A DNA stretch of 64,000 nt from Metarhizium brunneum. Taxonomy: Eukaryota; Ascomycota; Sordariomycetes; Hypocreales; Clavicipitaceae. Of the stretch, positions 47,010 to 58,281 are shown in pieces. Position 1 is the stretch's first letter. Every line of letters starts with the position of its first letter. A program made the translations under genes and the position numbers. The stretch covers positions 3,472,001 to 3,536,000 of the forward strand of contig NC_089423.1 of assembly GCF_013426205.1 (NCBI RefSeq). The letters run 5' to 3'. Under the pieces are notes generated by a model that did not search any database, was not told the origin of the DNA, and saw only the letters and a list, made by a program, of their open reading frames with translations.

Positions 47010-47702
47010 TCTAGTTCTCAGGAGTCGGCAGGGAAACACCCGAGCATCTTCTATAGATACCTACTTAAGTACCTAGGTACTTCCTACCCTTGATGCTATC
47101 TAGTTCATTGTTTCAAGCTACATCCCATCACTTGTGATGCTAGACTACATTTCGACACTGCATTCTGTTTTGTCAGTTGAAACGCAACAACACAATTAAT
47201 GATGCTTCAGAATCTTGGCCTTGGCCCACCCTCGGCCTTAACCACGCCAATTTCCACAACAAACGGCTTTCCATCGTCTGGTGTATTAGAGTCCTCGAGT
47301 CCATCTGCGACAAAAAAAAAACTGTACAAAACCCCCGCCACATTTCGGTGTTTATCTGCAGCGTCGAGGAAACACAGCAGCTGTGTAATGCCAAAAGGTT
47401 GTATCGGGCAGGCAATTGGTTCCACTGCAGGACCACCAGACCGCATCAGTCCCATCTCCAGGCACCATCACGTGCTACAATGCCGGTTCGGCGGCCAATG
47501 CAACGCCCTGCACAGCCGAATGACGTTTTCCGACGCCTTGCCGCCGAACCCGCAAGTTTGCCCCTCGAGACACGAAAAAAAGAACATTAAAGAAACAAAA
47601 GCGTCAACCAACCTCCTCCGGCCCGGCGCATAATTCCTCCCCAGCATGACACGCTCACATATTTCCACATCTTTAGAATAACCACCTTTCTCTTGAACCA
47701 GA
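47010..47702. other. Intergenic, no gene seen
   Basis: Includes a palindromic patch TACTTAAGTACCTAGGTACTT at about 47062-47082. Promoter of the plus-strand OXLD-type gene. Confidence 0.5.
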
Positions 47703-48452
47703 ATGCCGGCCTCGGCGAGAACAGCCACCTCGCGGCTGCGCCTGGTCCCGCGCATAGCCGCCCCGGCCAGGAGGAGCCTCGCGACGTCAACCGCCAGCGC
47801 CAAAGACGAGCAGTGGCCGCAGCGAACACCGCTGGGCGCCTACTACACCAGCATACTGCGCGATCCGATCCCCTACCCGTTCGCCCACAAGCCCGAGGAG
47901 CCGCCCAGCACCGCGGACCCCAGCGTCCTGCCGCCGCACAGGCGACCGACGACGGCGACTACGACTCCCCCGGCACGCGGGCCCGAACCGACCCCCCCTC
48001 CGCAGACGGCGCAGGAAAAGGCCCGCATCATATTCGGATCGCGGCTCCTCGGCCCGGCGGAGCAGGCGGGCAGGCTGGCCTTGAAGCAGGCCAAGTCGAC
48101 GTACTTGGCGGGTGTGCTGGTGCCCCCGCAGCCAGAAGAGCCGGACAACTGCTGCATGAGCGGGTGCGTCAACTGCGTCTGGGAGCGGTACCGGGAGGAC
48201 ATGGAGGAGTGGACGGCGAGCAAGAAGGAAGCCGAGAGACGGCTTCGAGCCGGCGGCAGGACGGTGGGTGCTGCTGACGGCGGGGGGTCCGAGACGAGTT
48301 GGAGTGCGCCGGCGGTTGGCGGCGGTAAAATCGCCAAGGATATGTGGGATGACGAGGTCTACCGGGGCGTACCGGTTGGCATTAGGGAGTTTATGAAGCA
48401 GGAGAAGAGGCTGAAGGAGAGGCATGCGCGGGAGGGTACCGTTGGTGGGTGA
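47703..48452 (+). CDS. Mitochondrial protein with oxidoreductase-like (OXLD1) domain
   Basis: An intronless gene of 249 residues. The N-terminus (MPASARTATSRLRLVPRIAAPARRSLATSTA) is rich in Arg/Ala/Ser with no acids, a mitochondrial presequence ending in a RSLATS-type cleavage site. A Pro-rich linker follows. The small Cys motif PEEPDNCCMSGCVNCVWERYREDMEEW (about 142-170) defines the oxidoreductase-like domain (Pfam Oxidored-like), whose biochemical role is poorly defined. The C-terminus is charged (MKQEKRLKERHAREG). It probably supports mitochondrial function and may bind a cofactor or metal through its Cys residues, as inferred only from family. Confidence 0.83.
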   Translation: MPASARTATSRLRLVPRIAAPARRSLATSTASAKDEQWPQRTPLGAYYTSILRDPIPYPFAHKPEEPPSTADPSVLPPHRRPTTATTTPPARGPEPTPPPQTAQEKARIIFGSRLLGPAEQAGRLALKQAKSTYLAGVLVPPQPEEPDNCCMSGCVNCVWERYREDMEEWTASKKEAERRLRAGGRTVGAADGGGSETSWSAPAVGGGKIAKDMWDDEVYRGVPVGIREFMKQEKRLKERHAREGTVGG

Positions 48453-48686
48453 AGCCGTTCTTGGATGGGATCGGGTGCGTATATATTGGGAGGGGGCGAG
48501 GGCACATGAACGGCGTTATACACCACATGATAGACGTATTCCAGTATTTCCTAGCACATAGCATCATACCTTGTAGAGCGTATATACATACACCAGTGTG
48601 TATTTTTTTTTTTCTATATTCATTGAGACACCCGGCTTCTAATCTATTTTGGTCAACAAGTTAAAAAAGAGAATTCGCGAGTTGAT

Positions 48687-49522
48687 TTAAATCCCGCTCT
48701 TGGTCTCGGCATTCCTGTCGTGCTCATCAATATCGATCGCCTCCCAGGGATAGTTGATCCAGGCATCGCCAACGGTGACGGCAGCCTCGTACCGCGTGGC
48801 AATCATGTCGTGGGGCAAAACGCCCTTCTTGGGCTTGTCCTTGTTCTACACAACCAAGCTTGTCAGCGCACAAACTACCAACAACTGATGGCAGAGTAGA
48901 GATTCGAGGGCACATACGTGGAGAACAAAGATGCAAAACTCCGTCTTGGGCTGGTCACCACCCATGCGCTGACGAGCCGCCTCGACATCCTTCTCGAGCT
49001 CCTTGACGGCGTATTCCAGGGTCGTTCGGGTGTCGTCGACCTCGTCGACAATGAGGATGCGCTTGCCGACCAGGTTCTCCATCTGGCCCAGGGCAGTGAG
49101 GTCGAGCCACTGGGTACGGGTGACCTTTTTGCCGATCTGCTCAACCTCGGTATCCTCGCCGAGGGACTCGTATAGGGACAGGCCAATGGCCTGGATGGGG
49201 ATGTTGGGAGACCCGGGCCTCTTGAGGAAAGATCGCAGGATCCGGGCGGGAATGTAGCCGCCGCCGCCGATGGCAATCATGAGCTGGGGCTGGAACTCGC
49301 CCAGAAGACGGTCGGCCGACTTCTGGCACAGCTTGTGGACCTGGGCGCAACATGATGATCAGTGAGCTTGTCGCAGGCCAGCATTGTATGTTGTACTCGG
49401 TCGCTACGCTTTTCCTACGGTGGATGCAACACTTGCGATGCACGAATGAAGCGCCTTTTTCGCCCATTTCCAGTCACACTTACATCGTTGTAGGTAACGT
49501 AGATCTTCTCGACGTCACTCAT
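48687..49522 (-). CDS. XPT1: Xanthine/hypoxanthine phosphoribosyltransferase
   Basis: This purine-salvage enzyme joins xanthine (and related bases) to PRPP. Three exons, 49484-49522, 48918-49340 and 48687-48845, give 206 residues. Visible marks: EKIYVTYNDVHKLCQKSA at the start, AIGGGGYIPARILRSFL, the PRPP-binding loop ILIVDEVDDTRTT (about 108-120), and the C-terminal GDAWINYPWEAIDIDEHD, which is characteristic of the fungal Xpt1/Hpt1 type. All splice sites are canonical (GTAAGT/CAG, GTATGT/TAG). A 17-A run (49564-49580) lies just upstream of the start, a pyrimidine tract in the leader on the coding strand. Confidence 0.9.
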
Positions 49523-50712
49523 GGTGGGCTTTGGTTCCAGAAACTGGGTGAGAGAGAAAGGGCAAAAAAAAAAAAAAAAAGAGGGTGGTGGGGGGTATCA
49601 CGAAAATGGGTTATCTTGGAGAGAGCAGGGGGGAAGTTGAGCAACGGAAGCCGGATCACAGAGTCGAATGAGAATGTTGAGGCGTACGAGCCTAGTGGGA
49701 ATGGATGAGGCAAAGTGCCCGAGAAGGGGGAGAGAAGGGAGGGAGGAAAGAGAGGAAGGGGGGTATGGTGATGTCGCGCGTCTCAAGAAGTCATAGTTTT
49801 TATACACCAGGACTCAGGATCTGCTTGGCCGCCTGCTCCAGGTGGCCGCGGGGCTCAGTGCTGCCCAGCGCCACCAACCAACCAGACCAGTTGACCTCAT
49901 GCCAGATTCGACCAGACACCACATGCAGCGTGACGGCTAACATTTCAATGTTGGCCTCGAGATGTCGCGTGAAGTCAGCATTCCACCTCTGTACTTGCGG
50001 TGCACGCACGTGCGAGCTCTCCTTGACATGTCTAGGTACCCGACAAGCCAGCACTGGCCGAAAGCCATGTGCACATGCATTCAATATCTCCCCTCCAGCT
50101 CACAAAAGTTGCCCCTCCATTCAATACTCCGTCACTGTGGGCCCCTGCATAACTTTTTTTTTTTTTAATTCTTCCAACGCCGGCCAAGTCGAACGGCCCT
50201 GCTCTCAAGTGCTGCTTCATTTCGGAGGTCTCCGAGGATGCCGTACCCAAAGCAGGCATTGGACCGCGTGTAGTGGAATCTCCAGCTCTGGACTGGGAGA
50301 GCAGACTTGACCCTTCAGACATGGACCCATTGATGAATTCTAGTGGCAGATGATTTCACATCTTGTGCTACCACCGGCAGGCACAGTTACAGCCGGTGTA
50401 AATGCACCTTGACGATGCATTGGGTTCCTACCTAGGAAGTTGCTGCAGTTACATCGGCGGCAAGGCAGAGAACAAAAGGGGCCTTTTGCTGCCATGTTAC
50501 GCGTTCATTCACCCGAGTTTTGCAATCGCCCAAGTACTTAAGTACTCAAGACCTGCCGAGATAACTTGTGGCACGACTAGTAGTCTCGACAAATATTGGG
50601 ATAGATAAAATACTATATATAGGCACGTAGAAGAAGTGTGTGAATGTTCTGATAACCAAAAAAAAAAAGACCCCCTCTCCCCGCTAAGAGGGGCCAAAAA
50701 GAAAAGATGTGC
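49523..50712. other. Intergenic, 1.2 kb
   Basis: Between XPT1 (minus) and the tRNA gene (minus). Holds A17 at 49564-49580, T13 at 50154-50166, and a TACTTAAGTACT palindrome at about 50533-50544. A T-run needed to end tRNA transcription by RNA polymerase III appears just past the tRNA 3' end on the minus strand (A-run near 50658-50667 on plus). No protein gene. Confidence 0.55.
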
Positions 50713-50829
50713 TGACAGAACGGGGATTCGAACCCCGGCCACTTTCGTGAACGGAACGCTGCTTTTCGCAGGCGAAAGTACATATAATGTGCTTGAGACC
50801 GTCGCCATAGACCACTCGGCCATTCTGCC
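50713..50829 (-). tRNA. tRNA-Leu(CAA) with intron
   Basis: Read on the minus strand the 117-nt unit folds as a class II tRNA. The 7-bp acceptor stem (GGCAGAA with TTCTGTC) has one G-U pair, and the discriminator is A. The D arm is GCC...GGC. The anticodon loop is CTCAAGC, giving anticodon CAA after U33. The long variable arm (CAC-GAAA-GTG) and a perfect T arm (CGGGG TTCGAAT CCCCG) follow. An intron of roughly 35 nt sits right after G37, the usual place, and tRNA-Leu(CAA) genes of fungi typically carry one. One anticodon-stem pair next to the loop is mismatched (T31/T39) in this alignment, so the exact intron ends are uncertain by a base or two. Confidence 0.9.
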
Positions 50830-51532
50830 TTACGCGCTTGTTGGGATTGATCTCGCTATTGCACACTATACACTCTCATTGATGTGTGTGTGATTCACGC
50901 CTTGTTTTATAGCTGAGTGAAACTTGCCGTCAGGCTATGATTGTGAGCATACTAGGATTTGTGGTGTATTTTGTCAGGTCGAAAGCCCCCTTGATATTTC
51001 GCTTCCTGTGAAATCGGATTTTAATTGGCGTTGGTAATTATTTGATAAAACAGGGCTAATGCGTGCATGTAATCGAATATTGAGTGTGGGCAGCATATTT
51101 CCATTTTATAACATGCCTACCTGAGGCACCCAACACAAACCTAGGCTAACACAAACTAATATAATGTAGAGTCACGATATAAGTGATACTTTCGCAAAAG
51201 GCATCATGTCCAATAGACGTCGGTTTCGCAGTCCCTGCGAATTGATAAGTTTGCACAGCGTGCACAGGGTAGGTCGTAGAGTAGAGCACATGCAGTACCT
51301 GGGGTCAAAGGTGTAATATTGCGGGCCGTCAAGCCGGGATCCAACAGGAGATGCAACGGCCCAAGACTCCAAAGACGAAAATCAAATCAAGGTAAATTGT
51401 ACTTGAACGTCATCCATGACCGTGTTCATGTCAAACGCAGGGGTCATGACCGACGTTTAAGCCGATTCACTGGCGTAGCACAGAGTACTACGTCAACGAT
51501 ACGTTCCCCAACTCGAACACCGAACCAAAAGC
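50830..51532. other. Intergenic, no gene seen
   Basis: Upstream of the tRNA gene and downstream of the membrane-protein gene (both minus). No motif of note. Confidence 0.5.
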
Positions 51533-52440
51533 TCAACTCAGCCACCAAACCACGGCCGCCCTCGCAAACCCAAACACCCCCACCCCGAGCATCATGGCCG
51601 CCGTGCCCGCCGCCGCCCCAACAACCGCCCGGCTCCCCGTCTCAAGCGCCCACCAGACCACGCAGAGCCCAGCCGCGCCAGCCACCGCCAACACCCCGGC
51701 CTGAACCCCCAGAAACACCCCGTCAGACAGCCCATCAGCCATGTCGTAGGCCAGCATCGCCGCCGCGGCAAGCAGACCGAGACCCCCCAGCACCGGCTGG
51801 AAATACACCCACAACCTAGGACACAAAAAACCCGTTAGCAAACTTAGACAAACAAGGATCAGCGGGAACAATAGTAGTCGATACGTATATATACATACTT
51901 GTGCCAGAATCCCGAATGGTCAGCGCCCTCGCCAACCGCAACGCCCACCCACACGCAAAACACGCCCGTAAACGCAACAAACTGCGCCGCCAGCACCGCC
52001 GCATGCACAACCCCCCTCCTGAGGCTCCCCTCGTCGCAGCGACACCCCGCGCCTTCTTCGCTCTTGCTCCGCTCTCTGTCCGAGTTGCTCGTCCACGGGG
52101 GGAACCGCGTCAGCGGCAGCCCGGCGACCGCGTCCTCGGAGACCACCGACGGACGCGCCTCTCCCGCCCTGCCGCCGGGCGACTCGTCGCGGACGTGGAC
52201 CAGCGGCACCCTGGGTGCGGATGAGCCATGTTGCAGTATGCCCGAGCACGGCCAGGGGTTTGTAAAGACCGGCAGGGAGGAGTCGCCGGGCGGGGAGGAG
52301 ATAGACACGTACTGCCGCGAGGGGCGGCGAGACTGCAAAAGGGGCGTGAGGAGGTCCTCTCCCTCTTCTTCTTCGCCCAGGGGGGAACCGTAGCTTTGTC
52401 GGATCGAAAGGGGACTCGGCACAGGGGGCGCGTCTTCCAT
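51533..52440 (-). CDS. Multi-span membrane protein of unknown function (274 aa)
   Basis: Two exons, 51899-52440 and 51533-51815, joined over a GTATGT...CCTAG intron. The first ~140 residues are disordered, rich in Pro, Ser and acidic residues, starting MEDAPPVPSPLSIRQSYGSP. Four hydrophobic helices follow: VVHAAVLAAQFVAFTGVFCVWVG, then FQPVLGGLGLLAAAAMLAY, GVFLGVQAGVLAVAGAAGLCV and AAAGTAAMMLGVGVFGFAR, with polar FWHKLW between the first two. I do not recognise the family; a small fungal membrane protein with cytosolic N-terminus is the safest description. The frame is open upstream to another ATG (near 52569), but 52440 lies well placed after a TATA region. Confidence 0.68.
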
Positions 52441-52781
52441 TGCTGCATGATGCCGTGAGAGTTCACGAGCCGCGAGGGAGAGACGGGCGGAAACAGCAAA
52501 CCGGATATATATATCTATATATATGCGGAGAGTGGCAAACAGGGAGAAATGGGGGACAAGGCTTGGCATAATGTTCAGATTCCTCGTACAGTCAGTCATC
52601 TGCCTATTGTCCTACATGGCCGGCTCGCACATTCACCGTGCGCCGCAAAAGAATCCCACTTCACGTCCTGCCCACAGTCTCTTACAGCCGTCAATATTCG
52701 TTACATGCATCAAGGAAACAACCTGGGTTGAACATGACCTACGCTCTCCTCTTCCTCCGTCACCAACCATGCAACAGCTCA
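52441..52781. promoter_or_regulatory. Promoter of the membrane-protein gene, with TATA stretch
   Basis: Runs to the stop codon of the peroxin gene (same strand). TATATATATCTATATATAT at about 52505-52523 lies 65-85 nt upstream of the ATG and is the only obvious core element. Confidence 0.5.
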
Positions 52782-54651
52782 TCATTCCAGATTCATGTGT
52801 GCTTCATCCCCAATACCCCATCGGCCGCCGTCCTTGCCTTGCTTTTGTAATTCCAACTCCGTTTCTAAATCTAGCCCGCTGGCATCATCGTCGGGTACTG
52901 GCTCGGCAATGTTCCTCGGTTGGCCCTTTTCTGCCAATGTGCTCGACTTCTCCACCGCCCGTCTCCTGAATGACGAGGGCCAGAATGATGATTTGGAAGA
53001 GGTGGAGAGGATTGATGCACCGTCGTCGTCGGTGCCAGGTTGGTCACCGGCCGTGGGTTGCGGCTCGGCACGAACTGGTACCATTTTCTCATCAGAAGTA
53101 GAGTAGCCCTTCTTGTAGTCCTTCTTCGGTGACTTGGAGGTACCGTTCTGGCCCGGCACGAGTTGTACATGCTGGTCTGATTCATCGACTTCAACGAGCT
53201 CGGCATCTCGGTACCACTTCCGTCGCCGAGTCCACTTTACCCAGCCGTCCTGACCCCGTCGACCATATTGCCACTGCCGCGCTGTTAGTAGGCGTCCCAA
53301 TACTTTGGAGCCCCTGAACCTGGTGGCTCATTCCTGATCAGCTCACCTTGTTGTCATAGTATATCCAGCCATTCTTGCCCTCCTCGCCGTCATAGTCGAC
53401 AGGCCCTTTCTCATCAGGCACACCATCCACTCTCCACTGACTGCCCTCGACCCATTGCCAACGCATCCTGCTCCCGTCCTCGACGTCGGGCAGCTCAAAC
53501 TCATCCCTAGACGGCACAGGGTTGTTGTGCTCGTCAGTCCACGCAGGGCGTTCGTAAGCAAAGAGACTCGCTGTCCAACCCAAACCAACCCAACGACGCT
53601 GGTTTTCGTAAATGATGAATGTGAACTTGACGCCAGAGCTTTTGCTGCGCCCAGCCTTGCGGTTCCCTTTGCCGGCAGCGGCGGCGTGGCTCTTGGCCGC
53701 TTCGGCAGCCAGCTTGTGTCCGGTCTTGAGAGGCCCGTCAAAACGGAGCCCGGTGATTGCCGCTGCGGACCGTCTGACAAGCGAGCTCCTCCACAGAAGA
53801 GTTCTCGTCACTCTCAAGGGCCTCGCATGCCAAGTCAATAGGATTGTGCCAACCACCAAAACAACACGACGAGTGGTGATGACGTGGAATGGCGGCATTG
53901 TCAAGGCGAGCCAGAAGGGAGTTACAATAAGAAGTCTCACAAACATGGCTGTCAAGGCGGGTTTCGTGGTTGCACTCGTGGGGGTTCGCTGTGTGCTGAG
54001 AAAGTCTGTCATTTCCAGCAATGGTTCCATCAGAACATTGCATCGACCAGTAAACTCTTTTAGCGTCTCGACAATCTCGTCAAGCGTTTTCTGGTGTTTG
54101 GTGCTTGTGATTTCAGACGCAGCCCTTTGGTGCTTAGCCTTTTTAGAGCTGGCCCCTTCGCCGTGGGATGCGGCAGCCGAAGCGGTGCTGACACTAGACG
54201 CATCCTTGGTCGGTCGAGCCGGCTCAGCCCAGCCGCTGCTGCTTAATGGGCTGTATCGTCGTCCATACATGCCGGCGATGATGACCATGCCGATTACCAC
54301 GGGACCGGCTCTTCGCACCACGACATCTCCGTATAGCACTACCAGCCAAAAGGCTGACAGCAGCAGAAAGCTCTGCCACGGATCACCGGTGCTCCATGTC
54401 AACAGGCCAACAAACTTGTTCAGCGGCAGCAGAAAGGGGTGACTGTACGCAAGAGCACGGGTGACTTGCGGTGGAGTGGCCAGCAGCAGCGGACTCTTTT
54501 GATGGACTAGGATGTTCGAACGGCGAGCAGATCGCGAAGGCGTCTTGGCGGACAGGGTGACGGGGGAGAAGGAGGCGTACGTCGGCGGCAGCCCGGTCGC
54601 GTTCTGCGACTCATATGTCGAGGCCGAAGAGGCGTCGTCGCGTGAAGACAT
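52782..54651 (-). CDS. Peroxisomal membrane protein, Pex24/Pex28-32 family with dysferlin domain
   Basis: Members of this family (yeast Pex28-Pex32) sit in peroxisomal or ER-peroxisome contact membranes and control peroxisome number and size. Two exons, 53347-54651 and 52782-53273, give 598 residues. The start MSSRDDASSAS is the first ATG of the frame. A Ser/Thr-rich head precedes LATPPQVTRALAYSHPFLLP and several membrane segments (FLLLSAFWLVVLYGDVVV, PVVIGMVIIAGM, LLIVTPFWLALTMPP, RVVLVVGTILLTW). The dysferlin N-domain (FIIYENQRRWVGLGWTASL...ERPAWTDE) and C-domain (MRWQWVEGSQWRVDG...GWIYYDNKWQYG) follow, the latter across the splice junction, then a charged tail. Dysferlin repeat residues Trp/Arg are intact. 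Confidence 0.88.
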
Positions 54652-56503
54652 GGGCAGGTCTAGGTGCGATAGCCACGGAGATTCCTGGCGAACTCGCAAA
54701 GTGTTGTTGTCAGCAGCTGCCAGCGATAGGAAAACCGACAAAGTGCCCACTCGAGGACTGGGACATGTGCGCGATCCACCCAACGGTGTCTTGCCGTGTC
54801 TGCTAAGGGTCGTGTGTGATAGTAGAAGAGACAGTGACTGGTGCAGTTGATGTGGTTGATGTGTTTGGGAGCAGACTTGTGGTCCCGGCAGCGGAGTGGT
54901 GCGTGGTGGTGACGTGAAGGTCAAAGGTCAGGACGCCTGGCGACTGCAGCGAATGCCGAAGTTGAGAGGCGAGTTTTGATGCACAGGTTCAAGGTCGTGA
55001 CATCACATGCCAAACGCCCCACGATGACCAGGTGCGTTGGCCACGCACGACCGACCACCACGACAGCAATGCAGAGATGAGCGGGAAAAAAGAAAAAAAA
55101 AACGAAGAAGACTCCGAGGGCAGATCGGGGGCCGGGACATGTTCTAACAGGAGAACAGGGGAAAGAGACCAAACAAAGTGACACTCACAATTGCAGCCAT
55201 TTAAGAGCTGTGGCGGCGACGGCAACACGGTTGGACCAACTTCCCCAAGCGTCATCAGCCTGAAGAGTCAAGACGACGGGTGGTTCGCAGCGAGGCCTTG
55301 CGAGAAGCCCGATGAGTAGGAGTGAAGGCGAGAAGAAGACACATGCAGAGGACGGGGCAAATTAACTATTGTCGCATGTCCTCGTGGCCTGAGTTTGGAG
55401 CTTGGAAAGAAGGTCATGGACGGCACCAAGCATGCAACCCGGGGGGGGACTTGAACACCAGAGCCCGTTCGCGAACAATACAGCCTTGCCACGAGGTCCC
55501 AAGTGCTCAGTTTGTGACGCTGTGGTCCGTGGATCATTGGCCTCCAGCTTTTCCGCAGCCCAGCCACTTGCCCTTGGCCATTCCGAAGCGATGTGATGAC
55601 AGACGGAATCTGGGGCGCAGCCGAGGCCAAAGGCGCGCGAGGCCCATGTGAGGCGGCTGCCATGGCCATGGGGCGTTTGATTGGCCAGCGCCACTTGTGC
55701 TCGCGAGGAATTGCTCCAACAGGCTGGATTAGGGCGCGGGGCGAGCGGGCACTCGGCGCAATCGGTGCCTTCGGCGCAACCAGATGCGGCGTCGACCTTG
55801 GTTCTGAACTTCTGCATCTGCTTCAACCCGTCAATCTGTCCTGCATCTCCGGAACGGCAAATTACATGTACTACTCCGTACTCCGTACTGTCAAATGCTT
55901 TGCGTCTGCCGGCCTGGTTGTTCCCCCGGAGCCATCAGACCGCCACAGGGTCTCCCGGCCACGGATCTCAAGTCAAGTTGTACTCCGTACCTCGACCAGT
56001 TGACACTTGTGTTTGCTCTACCAAACACGGAGTAGTAGGCACGTCTACTGGTAGTACACGAACCAACAGTCGACCAAATAAATACAAAGGAAAGTTTATT
56101 CGAGAGATGGGCTAGCGGTTAAATCATTCCCGCGGTATATAACATGACTGCGTCAACATCCAATATCCAAAAAGAAACCATTTTCATAAACCATATCGCC
56201 GTCAAAATCACCCCAACCCAGCCCATGAGAAACATTAGTCGTAGCGTCCATCCACACTATTTTTTCCAATCGCGCGCATCCATTTATTTCCATTGAACAG
56301 AAGGAAAGAATCATCAATTATTCCTTTTTTTTTTCGTGGTTTTTTTCGTGTTTTTATTATTTTTTTGTTATGTTTTTTTTTTTAAAATTATGCGTCTAAT
56401 TCTCCCCTTCTCCCCACGAGCAGTGCCACTCAAAGCCTCTAGGGGCGACTCGAGGATGTTGTCGACTCAACATGATACAAGGCGGCGACAACTGTGATTC
56501 CAA
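54652..56503. other. Intergenic, 1.85 kb, no protein gene seen
   Basis: Divergent sense: promoter of the peroxin gene (minus) at left, 3' flank of metallothionein (minus) at right. A tRNA-like relic is at 55437-55504. Two overlapping TACTCCGTA words are at 55872-55887 and another at 55981-55989. Long T/A runs occupy 56326-56395. Confidence 0.5.
55872..55887. repeat. Overlapping double TACTCCGTA
   Basis: Two copies of the dispersed 9-nt word share two bases (55872-55880 and 55879-55887). One of two such tandem pairs in the window; the other is 62787-62802 in opposite orientation. Confidence 0.8.
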
Positions 56504-56665
56504 TCACTGTGATCGGCCGCATGAGGTGCATGAGCCTATCATTATATTGTCAGTAACCACGTTCCTCTTATACGTTTGCAGGTTGGAGGCGGGAAAAAAA
56601 AACATACAGCTCGAGCCGCAGTTGCAGGAGCTAGCAGAGCCAGAGCAGCCACAGTTACCAGCCAT
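56504..56665 (-). CDS. Copper metallothionein (29 aa), interrupted by an intron
   Basis: Metallothioneins bind Cu(I) through Cys clusters and buffer or detoxify copper. Exon 1 (56608-56665) ends with one base of a Cys codon before a GTATGT donor. Exon 2 (56535 down to 56504) begins after TGATAG. The joined product starts MAGNCGCSGSASSCNCGSSC and ends SCTSCGRSQ. Its seven Cys sit at 5, 7, 14, 16, 20, 22 and 25, the spacing of the Neurospora copper metallothionein (CxC...CxC...CxC..C). It has no aromatic residue and no room for other domains. A TATATAA box lies 138 nt upstream. It is too short for ordinary ORF callers. Confidence is high because spacing and splice junction both fit. Confidence 0.92.
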   Translation of the reverse strand: MAGNCGCSGSASSCNCGSSCMFFFPASNLQTYKRNVVTDNIMIGSCTSCGRSQ

Positions 56666-58281
56666 TGTGATGTGTGTTAAAGGTATAAGACCTTGGAAAA
56701 AAGGCAGAGAAAAGTTTGTAAAGGTGTCTTTTTTCGAGATGAATCTCTACTTGGTGAAGAAGGACGAGAAACCCCAGAGACTCTGGTGGATGGGCGAGAC
56801 GTCTTATATAGACTGTGCTAGGATGCGCGGTTTGTGCGGTGGCGGCAGATGAGAAGAACTGCCTGCCACCTTGGACCTTTCAGCACCGATTCCAGATTCG
56901 AGCAGTGGGGAAAAAGGACGAGGACATCATGCTGGACTCGACTCGACTTGCCGTCTCTGGGGTCGTGAGCTGTGGGGGACTCGGATCGACCAACAAAGCA
57001 CCTCCAAGTCGAGGCCATCGCCGTCATCAACCTGCTCCAACAATCAGCGGATCCGCCAACCATCCCTTGATCTCTGGAACTTTTAGAATGCGGCCGGGGT
57101 GGACACTTGCGGTGGGAATCATTTGATCGCAGTGGGCAACACCTGCTGCAATGGCATCGACTGATTTGCTGCGCGGCCAGACGCACTGCAAGGTTGCCGT
57201 GGACAGCTTTCCATCAGCCATGTGCACCCGCGTTTGGCGTCGCCTTTGTCATGGTCTTTTGCCAAACGCTCTTCAACGCCGGGCGATTTTCGCACATGCC
57301 GTCAAGCTGGTGTGTCTTGGTACTTTACCACCCCCAACACAAAACCGCCGTTGTCTGCCCTTGGTTCTATGGACATGTCGATTCTCCATCACCCTGCCAT
57401 TCCCCAACGTCCGATAGGTAAGCCTGCGCTCTCAGTAAACTGCAATATCCAATATCCCGCATAAAGTACTTACGGAGTACCCAGACCACATGCAGTGACC
57501 GGTCGTAACCACCAGAAAGGAAGGGACCCAGGGCGGTCCCTGCAGATGGTTCGTCTCGATTCCATCTGTTGTCCCAGGTCGGCGGCTTTCGGAACGACAG
57601 GGAGGTCATGGCTTCGAGTCCTTGACCGCTCATCTCGCCCCATCCACCGTCAGCAGCCAAGAGGGCACAGCTCCATACCACAATCAATCTGCATAATCTA
57701 GTCCGCCACCTGCGTTGTTTGCGTTGGCGCTAAGATGCCGTTCCCCGGTTGCCCGCATGGCAAGATGCTAAAGGCCTCGCTTGACCCATGTATCCGAACA
57801 AGCGAGAAGCTTCTTGTCCCAGAGCTTGTTCCACCATGGGTACGGAGTAACTCCCATCTCGTGGTATCCCTGGCGCCAGTGATGCCGTGCCGTGCCAGGG
57901 ACGGAGCTCACAATGATGGAAAACATAGACTTAACAATCACCAAGTCGTGATACGTCAATGTTGTTGAAAATACACCCGCCAACATCGCTACGACGCTAT
58001 TGCGCCAATTGGGACGAGTGGTGCTTGACGTCAAGAAGGGGTTCATGACTAGAGAAATCTAGTGACGGGGCTAGATTTACAGCTATGCAATAGGAACAGA
58101 CAGCTCACTCTGCGAGATGCTATATTCGCCCTTTACAACTAAAAGATGGAACAAAAGGGGCAGGGCCAGAGAGCTCTTTGGTATTAGTAGGCTGGATTTA
58201 ATCTTCATCTTTTGTCACAGTACATATACACAGTGCCATTTGAAGCACTTATAGACACATGCCAGCTTCCGTGGCCCTTTT
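56666..58281. other. Intergenic, 1.6 kb, promoter of metallothionein at left
   Basis: No protein gene seen. Holds the metallothionein promoter, then two TACGGAGTA words (57471-57479 and 57841-57849). Confidence 0.5.
56803..56810 (-). promoter_or_regulatory. TATA box of the metallothionein gene
   Basis: TATATAAG on the minus strand, 138 nt before the start codon. Strongly inducible fungal genes such as metallothioneins commonly have one. No clear Ace1-type copper element was identified by eye. Confidence 0.6.

Noticed and set aside
52441..52599. Earlier ATG for the four-span membrane protein
   Set aside because: The extension would translate the TATA-like ATATAT stretch and give a hydrophobic segment with no family support.
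55593..56003. 136-codon plus-strand frame
   Set aside because: Overlaps the dispersed palindromic words and has no domain or splice support.
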